DNA of 64,000 bases from Bacillota bacterium. Lineage in GTDB: Bacteria; Bacillota; Clostridia; Monoglobales; Firm-18. Position numbers and translations under genes: made by a program. This document shows positions 37,199-45,327 of the stretch, one piece after another; position 1 is the stretch's first letter, and each line of letters starts with the position of its first letter. Below the pieces are notes generated by a model. The model searched no databases and was not told where the DNA came from. It saw only the letters and a list, made by a program, of their open reading frames with translations. The stretch spans positions 1 to 64,000 of the forward strand of contig JALOAJ010000002.1 of NCBI GenBank assembly GCA_023228885.1, read 5' to 3'.

Positions 37199-37269
37199 AA
37201 ATTTTTTAATAAAGCATCACTTCCCCGGATAAAAACAACAGTTATTTATATGCGCATTTTTTTGCATTC

Positions 37270-38916
37270 TTAATTGCTTGTTTTTGTATATACAATCTGT
37301 TCGGCAGATACCTTGTCTGCAATAAGGTACACATCGTTTATTGACTGCCCGGTTAGAATGTCGGCATAAAAAGTGAGCCCCTTTGTTGCAGCTTCAGCCG
37401 GCAGATTTTCATTATTAAAAATGTTGGTTAATAAGGCATTTTCATTATTGCTTTTAACCTCGCATTTAACTCGCAATGTTGCGCCATTATTATTTTGGCA
37501 CACCAACGAAGGGAAAAATGTGAAATCTACTACTGCCTTTGTTTCATTTTCTATCTTAGTTTTTAGCTCGTTTAGCATATTTATAAATATTATTCGGTAT
37601 TCATTGGTAAAATCAAAAACTGCATTTGGCGAAGCGCCGATGTTTTGGGCAAACGGGGTTTGATAAACCTCTTTTGGCAAGCCTTCCAAAATATATGGAT
37701 AGTCTGTGGCATTTGCAGGGTAAGCGGTCAAATTTTTATTTATCTTTGCATTTTTAGATGCGCCAACGCCGTTTTTACTATCGGTTATATATTCAGATTT
37801 AAGCCCTATCAAGCTATCCAACTGCAATAAAATGCATGCAAATTCCTTGTGGGTAATTTGTTTTGTCGAATTTATGTTATTATCCGCCGTCAGCCTAATG
37901 CCATTTTCATAACCAAATGTTATGCAAAGGTCCGCCATTGGGTTGCCAAGGGCGCCAATGTCATTATAGTGTTTGCCGATACTCCCATATTTAACAGGAG
38001 TGCTTGACCTTTTTATAGCATTATATATCATGGCAACAAGCGTGTCCTGTATTGTAGCGGGTTGGTCAATTAGCTGTTCGTCCAAGTTGTTATCGGCAAT
38101 ACACTCGATAAACACGGTGTAAAAATCCTTACCGTATTTATGGTTGGAAAACGCCTCAGGCACAGGCTTGTATGTAATATTTGAGCTATCCAGAGCAAGA
38201 ATAAGCGCCGCTCGCGCCATTTCACCATTTGTAAATGTTTGGTCTTTGCTGTATTCTTTTTGCAGCAACAAATTCATACTTTTAAAAACAGTTTCCAATA
38301 TTTTATCCGACACAGTATCTATGAAGTTGTTTTTTTGGGCATTGCTGTCTAATGTTTGCGCACGCGTAATTAAAACAGATGCCTCGGCGCGGGTTAAAGA
38401 GTCGCCCAGCCTTAAATTCAAACCATCATCGCCTATCATTATTCCATAAGCGTAGCCCCATGCTGCCGCATCTTTGTTACTTGATTGGTTCGTTATAACC
38501 GAAGGCGCTATAACATCCTTTGGGGCTTGGTTTCTGTTCCATATTAAATTTAAACAATCATCTCTGGTGATTGCAGTATCCGGAGAAAAGACATTATCCT
38601 TTCCTTCTAATTGTGAATACATAATATAGTCATATGCCCAATGCGATGGGTTAATGTCTAAAAAGTCGCCCTGTCTTTTTTGCTCGGTTTTACCTATCAT
38701 TTTAACAAATTCTGCCCTCGACACAGTTTTGTCGGGCTTGAATTCGCCATCCTCAAATCCGTTGACGGTGCCGCTTTCAACCAACATCATAACGGATGAA
38801 AAAGCCCAATGCTCCGAATTTAAGTCAGAAAACTCTGTTTGTGCACTAACAGGCATTATAAAGCCCGTTATAATCAAAACAACAACTAAATAAAAACTTA
38901 ATCTTTTGTTTATCAC
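37270..38916 (-). CDS. SLH-domain surface protein with C-terminal unknown region
   Basis: 548 residues from a GTG at 38916 with GGAG 7 nt upstream; the track of in-frame codons further up lacks a site. Signal peptide to about residue 26 (PVSAQ), SLH repeats at the start (FSDLNSEHWAFSSVMMLVES, FLDINPSHWAYDYIMYSQ, then a weaker third), a second degenerate set of SLH-like units in the middle, and a C-terminal region of about 160 residues without a family I know. Likely a wall-attached protein of the S-layer type. Confidence 0.85.
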   Translation of the reverse strand: MINKRLSFYLVVVLIITGFIMPVSAQTEFSDLNSEHWAFSSVMMLVESGTVNGFEDGEFKPDKTVSRAEFVKMIGKTEQKRQGDFLDINPSHWAYDYIMYSQLEGKDNVFSPDTAITRDDCLNLIWNRNQAPKDVIAPSVITNQSSNKDAAAWGYAYGIMIGDDGLNLRLGDSLTRAEASVLITRAQTLDSNAQKNNFIDTVSDKILETVFKSMNLLLQKEYSKDQTFTNGEMARAALILALDSSNITYKPVPEAFSNHKYGKDFYTVFIECIADNNLDEQLIDQPATIQDTLVAMIYNAIKRSSTPVKYGSIGKHYNDIGALGNPMADLCITFGYENGIRLTADNNINSTKQITHKEFACILLQLDSLIGLKSEYITDSKNGVGASKNAKINKNLTAYPANATDYPYILEGLPKEVYQTPFAQNIGASPNAVFDFTNEYRIIFINMLNELKTKIENETKAVVDFTFFPSLVCQNNNGATLRVKCEVKSNNENALLTNIFNNENLPAEAATKGLTFYADILTGQSINDVYLIADKVSAEQIVYTKTSN

Positions 38917-39007
38917 ATGAACACTCCCAATCAGATTAATTTGAACATAATAAAAATGACGCATTTTTTAAGCATTACAAACAAATAGCCTTAACACATG
39001 CACGGTT

Positions 39008-39868
39008 TTATAAGCCTACGGTTTTTTTAACTAAGTCAACAGCATCCTTTGAAATGTTGCAGGATAGGCAGTATACCGGTATTTTATTTAACACCCTATC
39101 AACCAAATTGAGCACAATGCTCATCATTTCCGGAAACACCGGTTTTCGTATTTCGCTAAGCATTAGCGAAACAGCCTTTGCTCCGCTACACCTCGTTATG
39201 CTGTTTTGTTCTGATTGGCTTATAAATATAATAGCTTCCAAAGGCACCGATATATTTTCGTTAATCCATGTTTTACCGCTCCATGGTGTTCCGAAAACAA
39301 ATGGGACTCCCCCAACAAATCGAATTGCAGGTGTATCGTCGTTCACTATTATTGCATCGTTATTATATTTTTTCCAAAGAGCAGCATGAGTTGATTTGCC
39401 ATGACCGGAGGGTGCGGAAAATAATACGCATTTACCGTTGTATGCAACAGCAGACGAATGCAAAACAAAACCGCCATGTTGTATCAGCGCATTTGTAAAA
39501 ACCTCACCCGCGCAGGTAAAAAAGCGCTTATCCGTTGGAACGCCATACTCATAGTCAAGCTTTTTAAGCTGTAAAACTGTTTTTTTCCAATCGGAATCGC
39601 TTTCAAAAAGCGATATATCCATATTGGGGTCAATACAGCGTTGAAAGGCAGTATGCTTTCCATCTTCTGACTTTATCCAGTTCCACCAATATGGTCCTTT
39701 TATCTTTTTACCTTCCGGCAAGATAATTTTATCCGTACCATGATACGAAATTGTTATGTCGGGGTTTTCAACAGCTTTTGACACATATTGACTCATGCGT
39801 TCTGTAACATAATCAGAAGCTATATTTTCAAATTTCAAATTAAGATTTGCAACATTATAAAAGCTCAA
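39008..39868 (-). CDS. HprK-like serine kinase of a peptide-modification cluster
   Basis: 286 residues. P-loop SAPSGHGKST (151-160) within a stretch GFVLHSSAVAYNGKCVLF, and the acidic pair in VNDDTPAIR (177-178), as in kinases related to HPr kinase/phosphorylase that occur in lasso-peptide clusters of Firmicutes (paeninodin type), where they phosphorylate the C-terminal Ser of the precursor. It lacks the HprK N-terminal domain and C-terminal phosphorylase motif, so true HprK is unlikely. TTG start behind GGATG. Last gene of the cluster, after the 50-residue peptide. Confidence 0.85.
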   Translation of the reverse strand: MSFYNVANLNLKFENIASDYVTERMSQYVSKAVENPDITISYHGTDKIILPEGKKIKGPYWWNWIKSEDGKHTAFQRCIDPNMDISLFESDSDWKKTVLQLKKLDYEYGVPTDKRFFTCAGEVFTNALIQHGGFVLHSSAVAYNGKCVLFSAPSGHGKSTHAALWKKYNNDAIIVNDDTPAIRFVGGVPFVFGTPWSGKTWINENISVPLEAIIFISQSEQNSITRCSGAKAVSLMLSEIRKPVFPEMMSIVLNLVDRVLNKIPVYCLSCNISKDAVDLVKKTVGL

Positions 39869-39928
39869 TGTATTTTACATCCTTTATTTCCTCATGCAGA
39901 TAATATTTTGCATAAAGCGATAAGACAA

Positions 39929-39960
39929 ATTTAAAGCCAAGGCAAGCCTTGACTTTAAAT
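39929..39960 (-). terminator. Stem-loop after the precursor peptide gene
   Basis: ATTTAAAG and CTTTAAAT, then CAAGGC and GCCTTG, pair around an AA loop with one C/A mismatch (15 positions in each arm). On the minus strand only a weak U-run (TTTGTC) follows, so it may be a leaky terminator or an mRNA-protecting stem that keeps peptide message above kinase message. The remaining bases of 39869-40004 show nothing else. Confidence 0.55.
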
Positions 39961-40004
39961 TATATACTGATCTCAAAATGCAATGCAAAATGTTTTAGTT
40001 TTAA

Positions 40005-40157
40005 TTAACTGGGGTCTACACCAAATGGGCTTATACCCATTCCAACTAAATTTCCATCAACATTATATGCCGTTACATTCCCTTTACCTGTGTTTGCAAT
40101 GTCTTCTTTTACTCTTATTTGAACAACCTCTAAAGTTGGTTTTTCGTATTTTTTCAT
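40005..40157 (-). CDS. 50-residue RiPP-like precursor peptide
   Basis: Short gene with a strong GGAGGG 5 nt before its ATG. The product starts MKKYEKPTLEVVQI, matching the YxxPxL leader pattern of lasso-peptide precursors, which is bound by PqqD-like RRE proteins. The C-terminal part is Gly/Asn-rich and ends GVDPS, so the last residue is Ser50. If the core began at Gly26, Asp34 would be the ninth residue, the spacing of a lasso ring, but no cyclase gene is present, so this is speculative. It lies between the secreted protein gene and the kinase gene. Confidence 0.75.
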   Translation of the reverse strand: MKKYEKPTLEVVQIRVKEDIANTGKGNVTAYNVDGNLVGMGISPFGVDPS

Positions 40158-40203
40158 ATTAACCCTCCTATCCTAATTTTAACCCTAAATCCAACAGCCA
40201 TCA

Positions 40204-41331
40204 TTATTCAAATTCAAACTTTAACTCGACTCCATACTCTGCTTCGTCATATTTGCCATTAACGACAACATATGTTGTTATATAGTAAGACTGTCCTACA
40301 AGCATGTTAGAATTATTGTCGATAAGCTGAACAGCAAAGTTTCCTTTTAGACCTTTTCCAAGCGCCTTAAACTTTTTAATACCAGATTTAACGCCCTCAC
40401 CGCCTATTGTCAATTCACCGGCAACATCATTTGCAATATCTTCTTCATTATCCAAAGACCCTAACAAAGCATCAAAATCTGCACCTGATTCATACGAAAA
40501 CAGAATTCCGTATTCAACCAAATTGGCAGCTACACTGGTAGGCGTTTGAACTTTACTGAAAACCGTTACATTTTTTGCTGTGTCATTGTCGCCAATAGTT
40601 TCAAAGTCTTCAAAATAAGCAGCTTTGGTAACAGTTGGCTCGTCAACTGAGGTGGTATCAAGTTCAAATTCAACTGTTAATATAAAATCAGCTTCTATAT
40701 CTTCAACAGTATAATAAGCTTTCCCATCTGCAGCTATAATTATATAGTCCATGTTAACCGCAACCTCGTCGCTACGAGTAATTGAAGCTATTTTATATTC
40801 TGCGGCAGGAGCTATTGTAAACACGCAATCGTTCCCATGCAAAACATAGGAAAGATTATCAACCTCGCCATGTTCTTCATCGGCGACTACGCTTACAGAA
40901 TAAGCTTTAATTAAATCATCTTCGTCTTCATTTAGTGCAGTTATTCCGGTTGTTCTTTCTGCACCGAATTTCACAACAGTTTCGCCTATCTTGCCTATTT
41001 CGGCAACAAACTCGAACTCTGCTGTGTTGTTGTTGTCCGCTTCGCGTTGGTCGATAAAAACTATGTTTGAGCCTTCATCGTCAGCATAGGGCTTTCCATC
41101 TTCTTTCTCATCTTTTTGGTTATAAGCCAAATAGGTGACTTGCTCGCCGGATTCTAAATTAAAAGCTGTGGATGTAACCTTAACCATACCATCAGCGCCA
41201 TCCAAAGGATATGTTGTGGTGGATGTAAAATAAGGCCCTGTTCCACCATCCGCGCTAACCGCAAACGATGCCATCATCGTAAATGCGATTAAAAGTGTAA
41301 TAAACTTGCAAAACATTTGCATTTTTCTCAT
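40204..41331 (-). CDS. Acidic secreted protein of the peptide cluster
   Basis: 375 residues. Signal peptide (FCKFITLLIAFTMMASFAVSA, cleaved near residue 27), then beta-rich, very acidic sequence that looks like two or three Ig-like/fibronectin-like sandwiches (VSVVADEEHGEVDNLSYV in the middle; YYITTYVVVNGKYDEAEYG at the end). No catalytic motif or wall anchor seen. GGGGG before the ATG. Lying between the exporter and the precursor suggests it is a substrate, binding partner or receptor of the peptide system; its function is unknown. Confidence 0.8.
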   Translation of the reverse strand: MRKMQMFCKFITLLIAFTMMASFAVSADGGTGPYFTSTTTYPLDGADGMVKVTSTAFNLESGEQVTYLAYNQKDEKEDGKPYADDEGSNIVFIDQREADNNNTAEFEFVAEIGKIGETVVKFGAERTTGITALNEDEDDLIKAYSVSVVADEEHGEVDNLSYVLHGNDCVFTIAPAAEYKIASITRSDEVAVNMDYIIIAADGKAYYTVEDIEADFILTVEFELDTTSVDEPTVTKAAYFEDFETIGDNDTAKNVTVFSKVQTPTSVAANLVEYGILFSYESGADFDALLGSLDNEEDIANDVAGELTIGGEGVKSGIKKFKALGKGLKGNFAVQLIDNNSNMLVGQSYYITTYVVVNGKYDEAEYGVELKFEFE

Positions 41332-41357
41332 ATTAATTCCCCCTATATAAAATTATA

Positions 41358-43037
41358 TTATTTGCGCACATCGAGAAATTTGAATTTCCCCTTTTCTATT
41401 TTAGCCGCCTTTTGACAAATTTCAAATGCCGCTTTTTTGTGTGATACCGCCACACATGTTATATCTTTTAATTTTTTAATTGCAGCAAGCAATTCGGCTT
41501 CTGTGCGTTCATCTATTGCTGAAGTTGCCTCATCAAGCAATATAATTGGTGAATTGTGATAAATCGCCCTTGCTATTGCAATTCTTTGAATCTCCCCCTC
41601 CGACAGCCCTAAGCCCTTTTCGCCAAGCACTGTGTCTAATTTATTTGGAAGCGACTGTATAAAGCCCCAAATTTGTGCAATCTGTGCACTTGCTATTAAG
41701 GCGTTTTCATTGACCGCCTCATCTGAAAAACATATATTTTCCCTTATTGTGCCGGACAAAATCATATTTCCCTGCGGCACATAAGCAAAAAGCTTTCTTG
41801 TATTTTTATCAAGGTTTATTTTTTCACCTGTTTTAAGCCTGATAAATATATTACCTTTAGTTGGCGTGATAATGCCAAGCAGCAATTTTAGAAATGTGCT
41901 TTTACCTATTCCGGAACTGCCTGATATTACTATAAAATCATTCTTTTTTATTGTTAAGTTTGTGTCGCAAAGCACTTTAGCGCCATCATACGAAAAAGAA
42001 ACATTCTCAAGCACTATTTCTTCCATATCATGATATAGGCTTTTGCATTCAAACTCTTTTGCGTTGTGAGACAATTCATTCGGCAATTCCATTATTTCAA
42101 TTACCCGCTCGGCAGATGCTATAACCGAGTAGTATTGCGGTATCACCGATGATAAACCCCTAAACGGCACTTGTATCTGCCCAACAAGCTGAAGCATTGC
42201 GGTGAGTGTTCCAAATGATATCAAGCCGATTGAAAGCTTGTATGCCCCCCATGCCAAAGCAAAATAAAAACCTATTGTTACAGCTATATAAAATAATATA
42301 TTTGCTATGATGCTTATATTATTTCTTTTTACATTATGTAAGTAGTTGTTGTTTTGCAATATATCGGAATGACTTACCATTAATTGCTCGTTGTTAAAGG
42401 ATTTAATCACCAACAGGCTTTGAATGCATTCTTGCATAAAAGAACGCACCTTGCCATCGCTTTCTTGGCATATTTTATAAAGTGATTTCATTCTTTTACG
42501 GTATATTTGTGATATTGGCAAAACGATAATCCCAATAACCAAGCAAATAAATGCAAAAGCTTTGTCTAATACAATAAGCGCCCAAAAACTGAAAATTATT
42601 CTTGTAAAAAGCGAAATTGTGTTTGGAAGCATTCCAACTATTCCGCTTGTAATTACCTGAACATCGCTATTAATTCTGTTAATCAGCTCGCCTGAATGAA
42701 ACTTGCTTGCATGTGAATAGCTTTTATAAAGCAGTTCTTTAAAAATATTGCTGCGCATTGACATTGTCAATTTTCCTGAAACAATGATATTTAACTTTGA
42801 CAATGCAATTTGAAAAACAAGCTGCAAGCCTATTAAAACTGCTAAATATATAACCGGCTTTACGATGTTCGCAACATTTTTTGTTGTTGCAGCATCAAGC
42901 ACATTTTTTGACGCCAATGCAAAAGTAACGCCTAAAACCGAAAGCATTATTCCCAACAATGATAATATAATCAAGTGAAACAGAAAGCGCTTAGTTTGCA
43001 AATACACCCATTTTAATGTTATTATATCTTTTTTCAA
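41358..43037 (-). CDS. ABC exporter (fused membrane and ATPase domains) of the peptide cluster
   Basis: 559 residues from TTG at 43037, which overlaps the upstream stop as TTGA and has AAGGTGG 8 nt before it; the longer ATG reading runs through the peptidase gene. About six membrane helices (first 300 residues), then an ATPase with Walker A SGSSGIGKST (ends 381), signature LSEGE (478-482) and Walker B ILLDEATSAID (Asp at 502). No C39 leader peptidase domain at the N-terminus, so leader removal must be done elsewhere. Probably exports the 50-residue peptide. Confidence 0.92.
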   Translation of the reverse strand: MKKDIITLKWVYLQTKRFLFHLIILSLLGIMLSVLGVTFALASKNVLDAATTKNVANIVKPVIYLAVLIGLQLVFQIALSKLNIIVSGKLTMSMRSNIFKELLYKSYSHASKFHSGELINRINSDVQVITSGIVGMLPNTISLFTRIIFSFWALIVLDKAFAFICLVIGIIVLPISQIYRKRMKSLYKICQESDGKVRSFMQECIQSLLVIKSFNNEQLMVSHSDILQNNNYLHNVKRNNISIIANILFYIAVTIGFYFALAWGAYKLSIGLISFGTLTAMLQLVGQIQVPFRGLSSVIPQYYSVIASAERVIEIMELPNELSHNAKEFECKSLYHDMEEIVLENVSFSYDGAKVLCDTNLTIKKNDFIVISGSSGIGKSTFLKLLLGIITPTKGNIFIRLKTGEKINLDKNTRKLFAYVPQGNMILSGTIRENICFSDEAVNENALIASAQIAQIWGFIQSLPNKLDTVLGEKGLGLSEGEIQRIAIARAIYHNSPIILLDEATSAIDERTEAELLAAIKKLKDITCVAVSHKKAAFEICQKAAKIEKGKFKFLDVRK

Positions 43038-43510
43038 AGCGGCATCCACCTTTTTAATGATGACGCTTGCTTTAGCTTTTTCAACAAAACTATTATGAAA
43101 TGCCTTTTTGGAAGCAGCAACACCCATAAAAAACTATATGTCTTATACAACAGCCCGTTACAGGATATATGATGTTTGCCGCGATAAAAGCTTTTGACAG
43201 TAGCAATTGCTTGGTGCGGATACACGGGATATTCTGTTTCCGTTTCAAAATCGCCCGCCATACAAATTGCATCGTTTTTAAATGCAACCACTCGATGTAT
43301 TACAAACTTGCCATCATCTCTTTTATAAAAAAGCAAATCATATTTTTTAATTTTTTTAACTTGTGTTAAAATGACCGAATCAACATTGCTGCGCAAAAGA
43401 GGGTACATGCTGTTGCCCTTTATGGTTAACTTTATGTTTCTGTCGGGGAGCAACTGTTCAATAAGCGGGCAAAGATCAACTATGCTTGTATTTTTAATCT
43501 GCATGAGCAT
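43034..43510 (-). CDS. S24/S26-type peptidase (signal-peptidase-like)
   Basis: 158 residues. Catalytic Ser34 in IKGNSMYPLL and the partner His72 in FVIHRVVAF give the Ser-His arrangement of SipW/ER-type S26 enzymes rather than Ser-Lys. The C-terminus has a hydrophobic segment (YSFLWVLLLPKRHFIIVLL) that could hold it to the membrane. S24/S26 proteins are known companions of kinase-bearing lasso clusters. It overlaps the pqqD-like gene by 17 nt and has no clear Shine-Dalgarno sequence, so it is probably translated by coupling. Confidence 0.87.
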   Translation of the reverse strand: MLMQIKNTSIVDLCPLIEQLLPDRNIKLTIKGNSMYPLLRSNVDSVILTQVKKIKKYDLLFYKRDDGKFVIHRVVAFKNDAICMAGDFETETEYPVYPHQAIATVKSFYRGKHHISCNGLLYKTYSFLWVLLLPKRHFIIVLLKKLKQASSLKRWMPL

Positions 43511-43772
43511 CGTTTAGCAATTTATTTTCTTTCAGCGATGCTAAAAAACTGTTGATATCTTCTGTTGCCGCTTGCTCGTCAATGTCGTATTCGCTTAATA
43601 TTGCCTGCAACAGCCCTGCCTCGTCATTTTCTTCTTGCAAGAGGTTCCATAAAAACACGCCGGTTTCATTTAAAACAATGATAGCCCCAAAGTCGACCAA
43701 GTTTTCTCCGACCGGAACCACAATGCTCTCTCCTGCAATATCTTTTAAAATGAAACCCTCTTTAATTTTCAT
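43494..43772 (-). CDS. PqqD-like RRE protein
   Basis: 92 residues from the ATG at 43772 (GAGGT 6 nt upstream). PqqD fold: FILKDIAGESIVVPVG, then NETGVFLWNLLQ and a C-terminal helix with FLASLKENKLL. PqqD-like domains bind leader peptides of ribosomally made peptides and bring them to modifying enzymes. First gene of the cluster, 57 nt after a sigma-A promoter. No radical SAM partner is nearby, so this is the lasso/kinase-type association rather than PQQ or sactipeptide type. Confidence 0.88.
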   Translation of the reverse strand: MKIKEGFILKDIAGESIVVPVGENLVDFGAIIVLNETGVFLWNLLQEENDEAGLLQAILSEYDIDEQAATEDINSFLASLKENKLLNDAHAD

Positions 43773-43828
43773 GTTTTTACCTCTGCAACACATCAAAATA
43801 ATTACTACAATCCAATATTATTAGATAT

Positions 43829-43857
43829 ATTTTAACACATAAGGCAAATAATATCAA
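43829..43857 (-). promoter_or_regulatory. Promoter of the peptide-modification cluster
   Basis: Minus strand TTGATA (43857-43852), 17-nt spacer, TAAAAT (43834-43829). The only clear promoter in the cluster, consistent with one transcript over all six genes. Confidence 0.7.
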
Positions 43858-43927
43858 TATTATTTTGAAAAAAAAGTAACCAGTTTTATGCTTTTGTTTT
43901 TGATTATATTACACAAACAGAATATAA

Positions 43928-45307
43928 TTACTTATTATTTTCTAAAAAAACCTTGTAAGCCTTGTACGCCATGTAAACATCAAACTTCCCGGATATCTCT
44001 AATGGCGAATGCATCGAAAGCAGCGGAACTCCGCAATCGACCGTTTCAATGTTTAAGTTTGCAATAAACTGGGCAACCGTTCCGCCACCGCCCAAATCAA
44101 CCTTTCCAAGCTCGCCTATTTGCCAGACAATGCCTTCATCATTAAAAACTTTTCTGATTTTTCCAACAAACTCAGCAGAGGCATCATTTGAACCCGATTT
44201 ACCCCTTGAACCTGTGTATTTTGTAAGCATTACCCCATAATTTATTTTTGGTGCGTTTTGAGTTTCGGACACATCTTTAAAATTAGGGTCCATTGCCGCC
44301 CCTACATCAGCCGATAAGCAGGCAGAATTTTTAAATGTTTTTCTAATCAATAAATCATTGTAATTTTTATTTTCAAGAGATAATATGTGGGCTATTGTGT
44401 CTTCAAAAAAGCGTGATTGCATCCCGGTGTTGCCCATACTTCCTACTTCTTCTTTGTCGGCAAGCATACAAACAGCGGTTTTTTTCGGATTATTTACATC
44501 AAGGATTGCCTTTAAGGCTGTATATGCGCAAACTCTGTCATCTTGACCATACGCTGCTATCATGCTGCTGTCAAAGCCCAAATCTCGCGCCTTATGGGCA
44601 GGCACCGCTTCAAGCTCGGCGCTGATGAAATCTTCTTCCGTAATGCCGTATTTTTTATTTAACAGCTCTAATAGGGCTCCTTTAAATTTTTCTTTTTCGT
44701 CATCATTCGGGATGCTGCTTGCAAGAATGTTGAGCCCTTCGCCGGTAATCGCATCCTTCATTGTTTTCTTCATTTGTTCTTCCGCCAAATGGGGCAACAA
44801 ATCTGTTATGCAAAAGATGGGGTCGCTATCATGCTCGCCTATTGTTACCTCAATTTTTGTTCCGTCCGCTTTTACAATAACCCCGTGAATAGCAAGGGGA
44901 ATTGTTGTCCATTGATATTTTTTTATTCCCCCGTAATAGTGTGTTTTAAAAAAGGTCATGTCTAAGTCCTCATACAACGGGTTTTGCTTAAAATCAATAC
45001 GCGGGCTGTCGATATGTGCGGCAACAATGTTTGCGCCCTTTGTGGTGTCTGAACCGATTATTGCAAGTAAAACACCTTTTTCTTTATTTTCGGCGTATAT
45101 TTTATCGCCTTTTTTTAATGATTTCATATTTTCGATTGGCGAAAACCCGTTTAACTTGGCAAGCCTCACCGCCTCTGCAGCTGCTTTGCGTTCGGTTTTT
45201 CCCTCATCTAAAAATGCCATGTAATGCTCGCAAAAAGCAAAAACTTCGTCCTTTTCTCCTTTTTTAATTACTTCCCATCCGTTTTTAGGTTGATATTTAA
45301 TTTGCAT
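43928..45307 (-). CDS. M18 family aminopeptidase
   Basis: 459-residue zinc aminopeptidase of the aminopeptidase I family. Metal and catalytic motifs: VAAHIDSPRIDFK, CMLADKEEVGSMGNTGM, SADVGAAMDPN and the C-terminal MHSPLEISG. Acts in the cytoplasm on short peptides. GGAGG 7 nt before the ATG. It lies upstream of the peptide cluster but is followed by that cluster's own promoter, so the link is probably only positional. Confidence 0.94.
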   Translation of the reverse strand: MQIKYQPKNGWEVIKKGEKDEVFAFCEHYMAFLDEGKTERKAAAEAVRLAKLNGFSPIENMKSLKKGDKIYAENKEKGVLLAIIGSDTTKGANIVAAHIDSPRIDFKQNPLYEDLDMTFFKTHYYGGIKKYQWTTIPLAIHGVIVKADGTKIEVTIGEHDSDPIFCITDLLPHLAEEQMKKTMKDAITGEGLNILASSIPNDDEKEKFKGALLELLNKKYGITEEDFISAELEAVPAHKARDLGFDSSMIAAYGQDDRVCAYTALKAILDVNNPKKTAVCMLADKEEVGSMGNTGMQSRFFEDTIAHILSLENKNYNDLLIRKTFKNSACLSADVGAAMDPNFKDVSETQNAPKINYGVMLTKYTGSRGKSGSNDASAEFVGKIRKVFNDEGIVWQIGELGKVDLGGGGTVAQFIANLNIETVDCGVPLLSMHSPLEISGKFDVYMAYKAYKVFLENNK

Positions 45308-45327
45308 TTACAGTCCTCCTTGGTAAT

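Noticed and set aside
39008..39868. True HPr kinase/phosphorylase acting on the HPr at 7503-7766
   Set aside because: It lacks the HprK N-terminal domain and C-terminal signature, and sits in the peptide cluster; a distant role on HPr is possible but not supported.
43494..43772. PQQ biosynthesis or sactipeptide cluster
   Set aside because: No radical SAM protein or other pqq gene lies near the PqqD-like gene.
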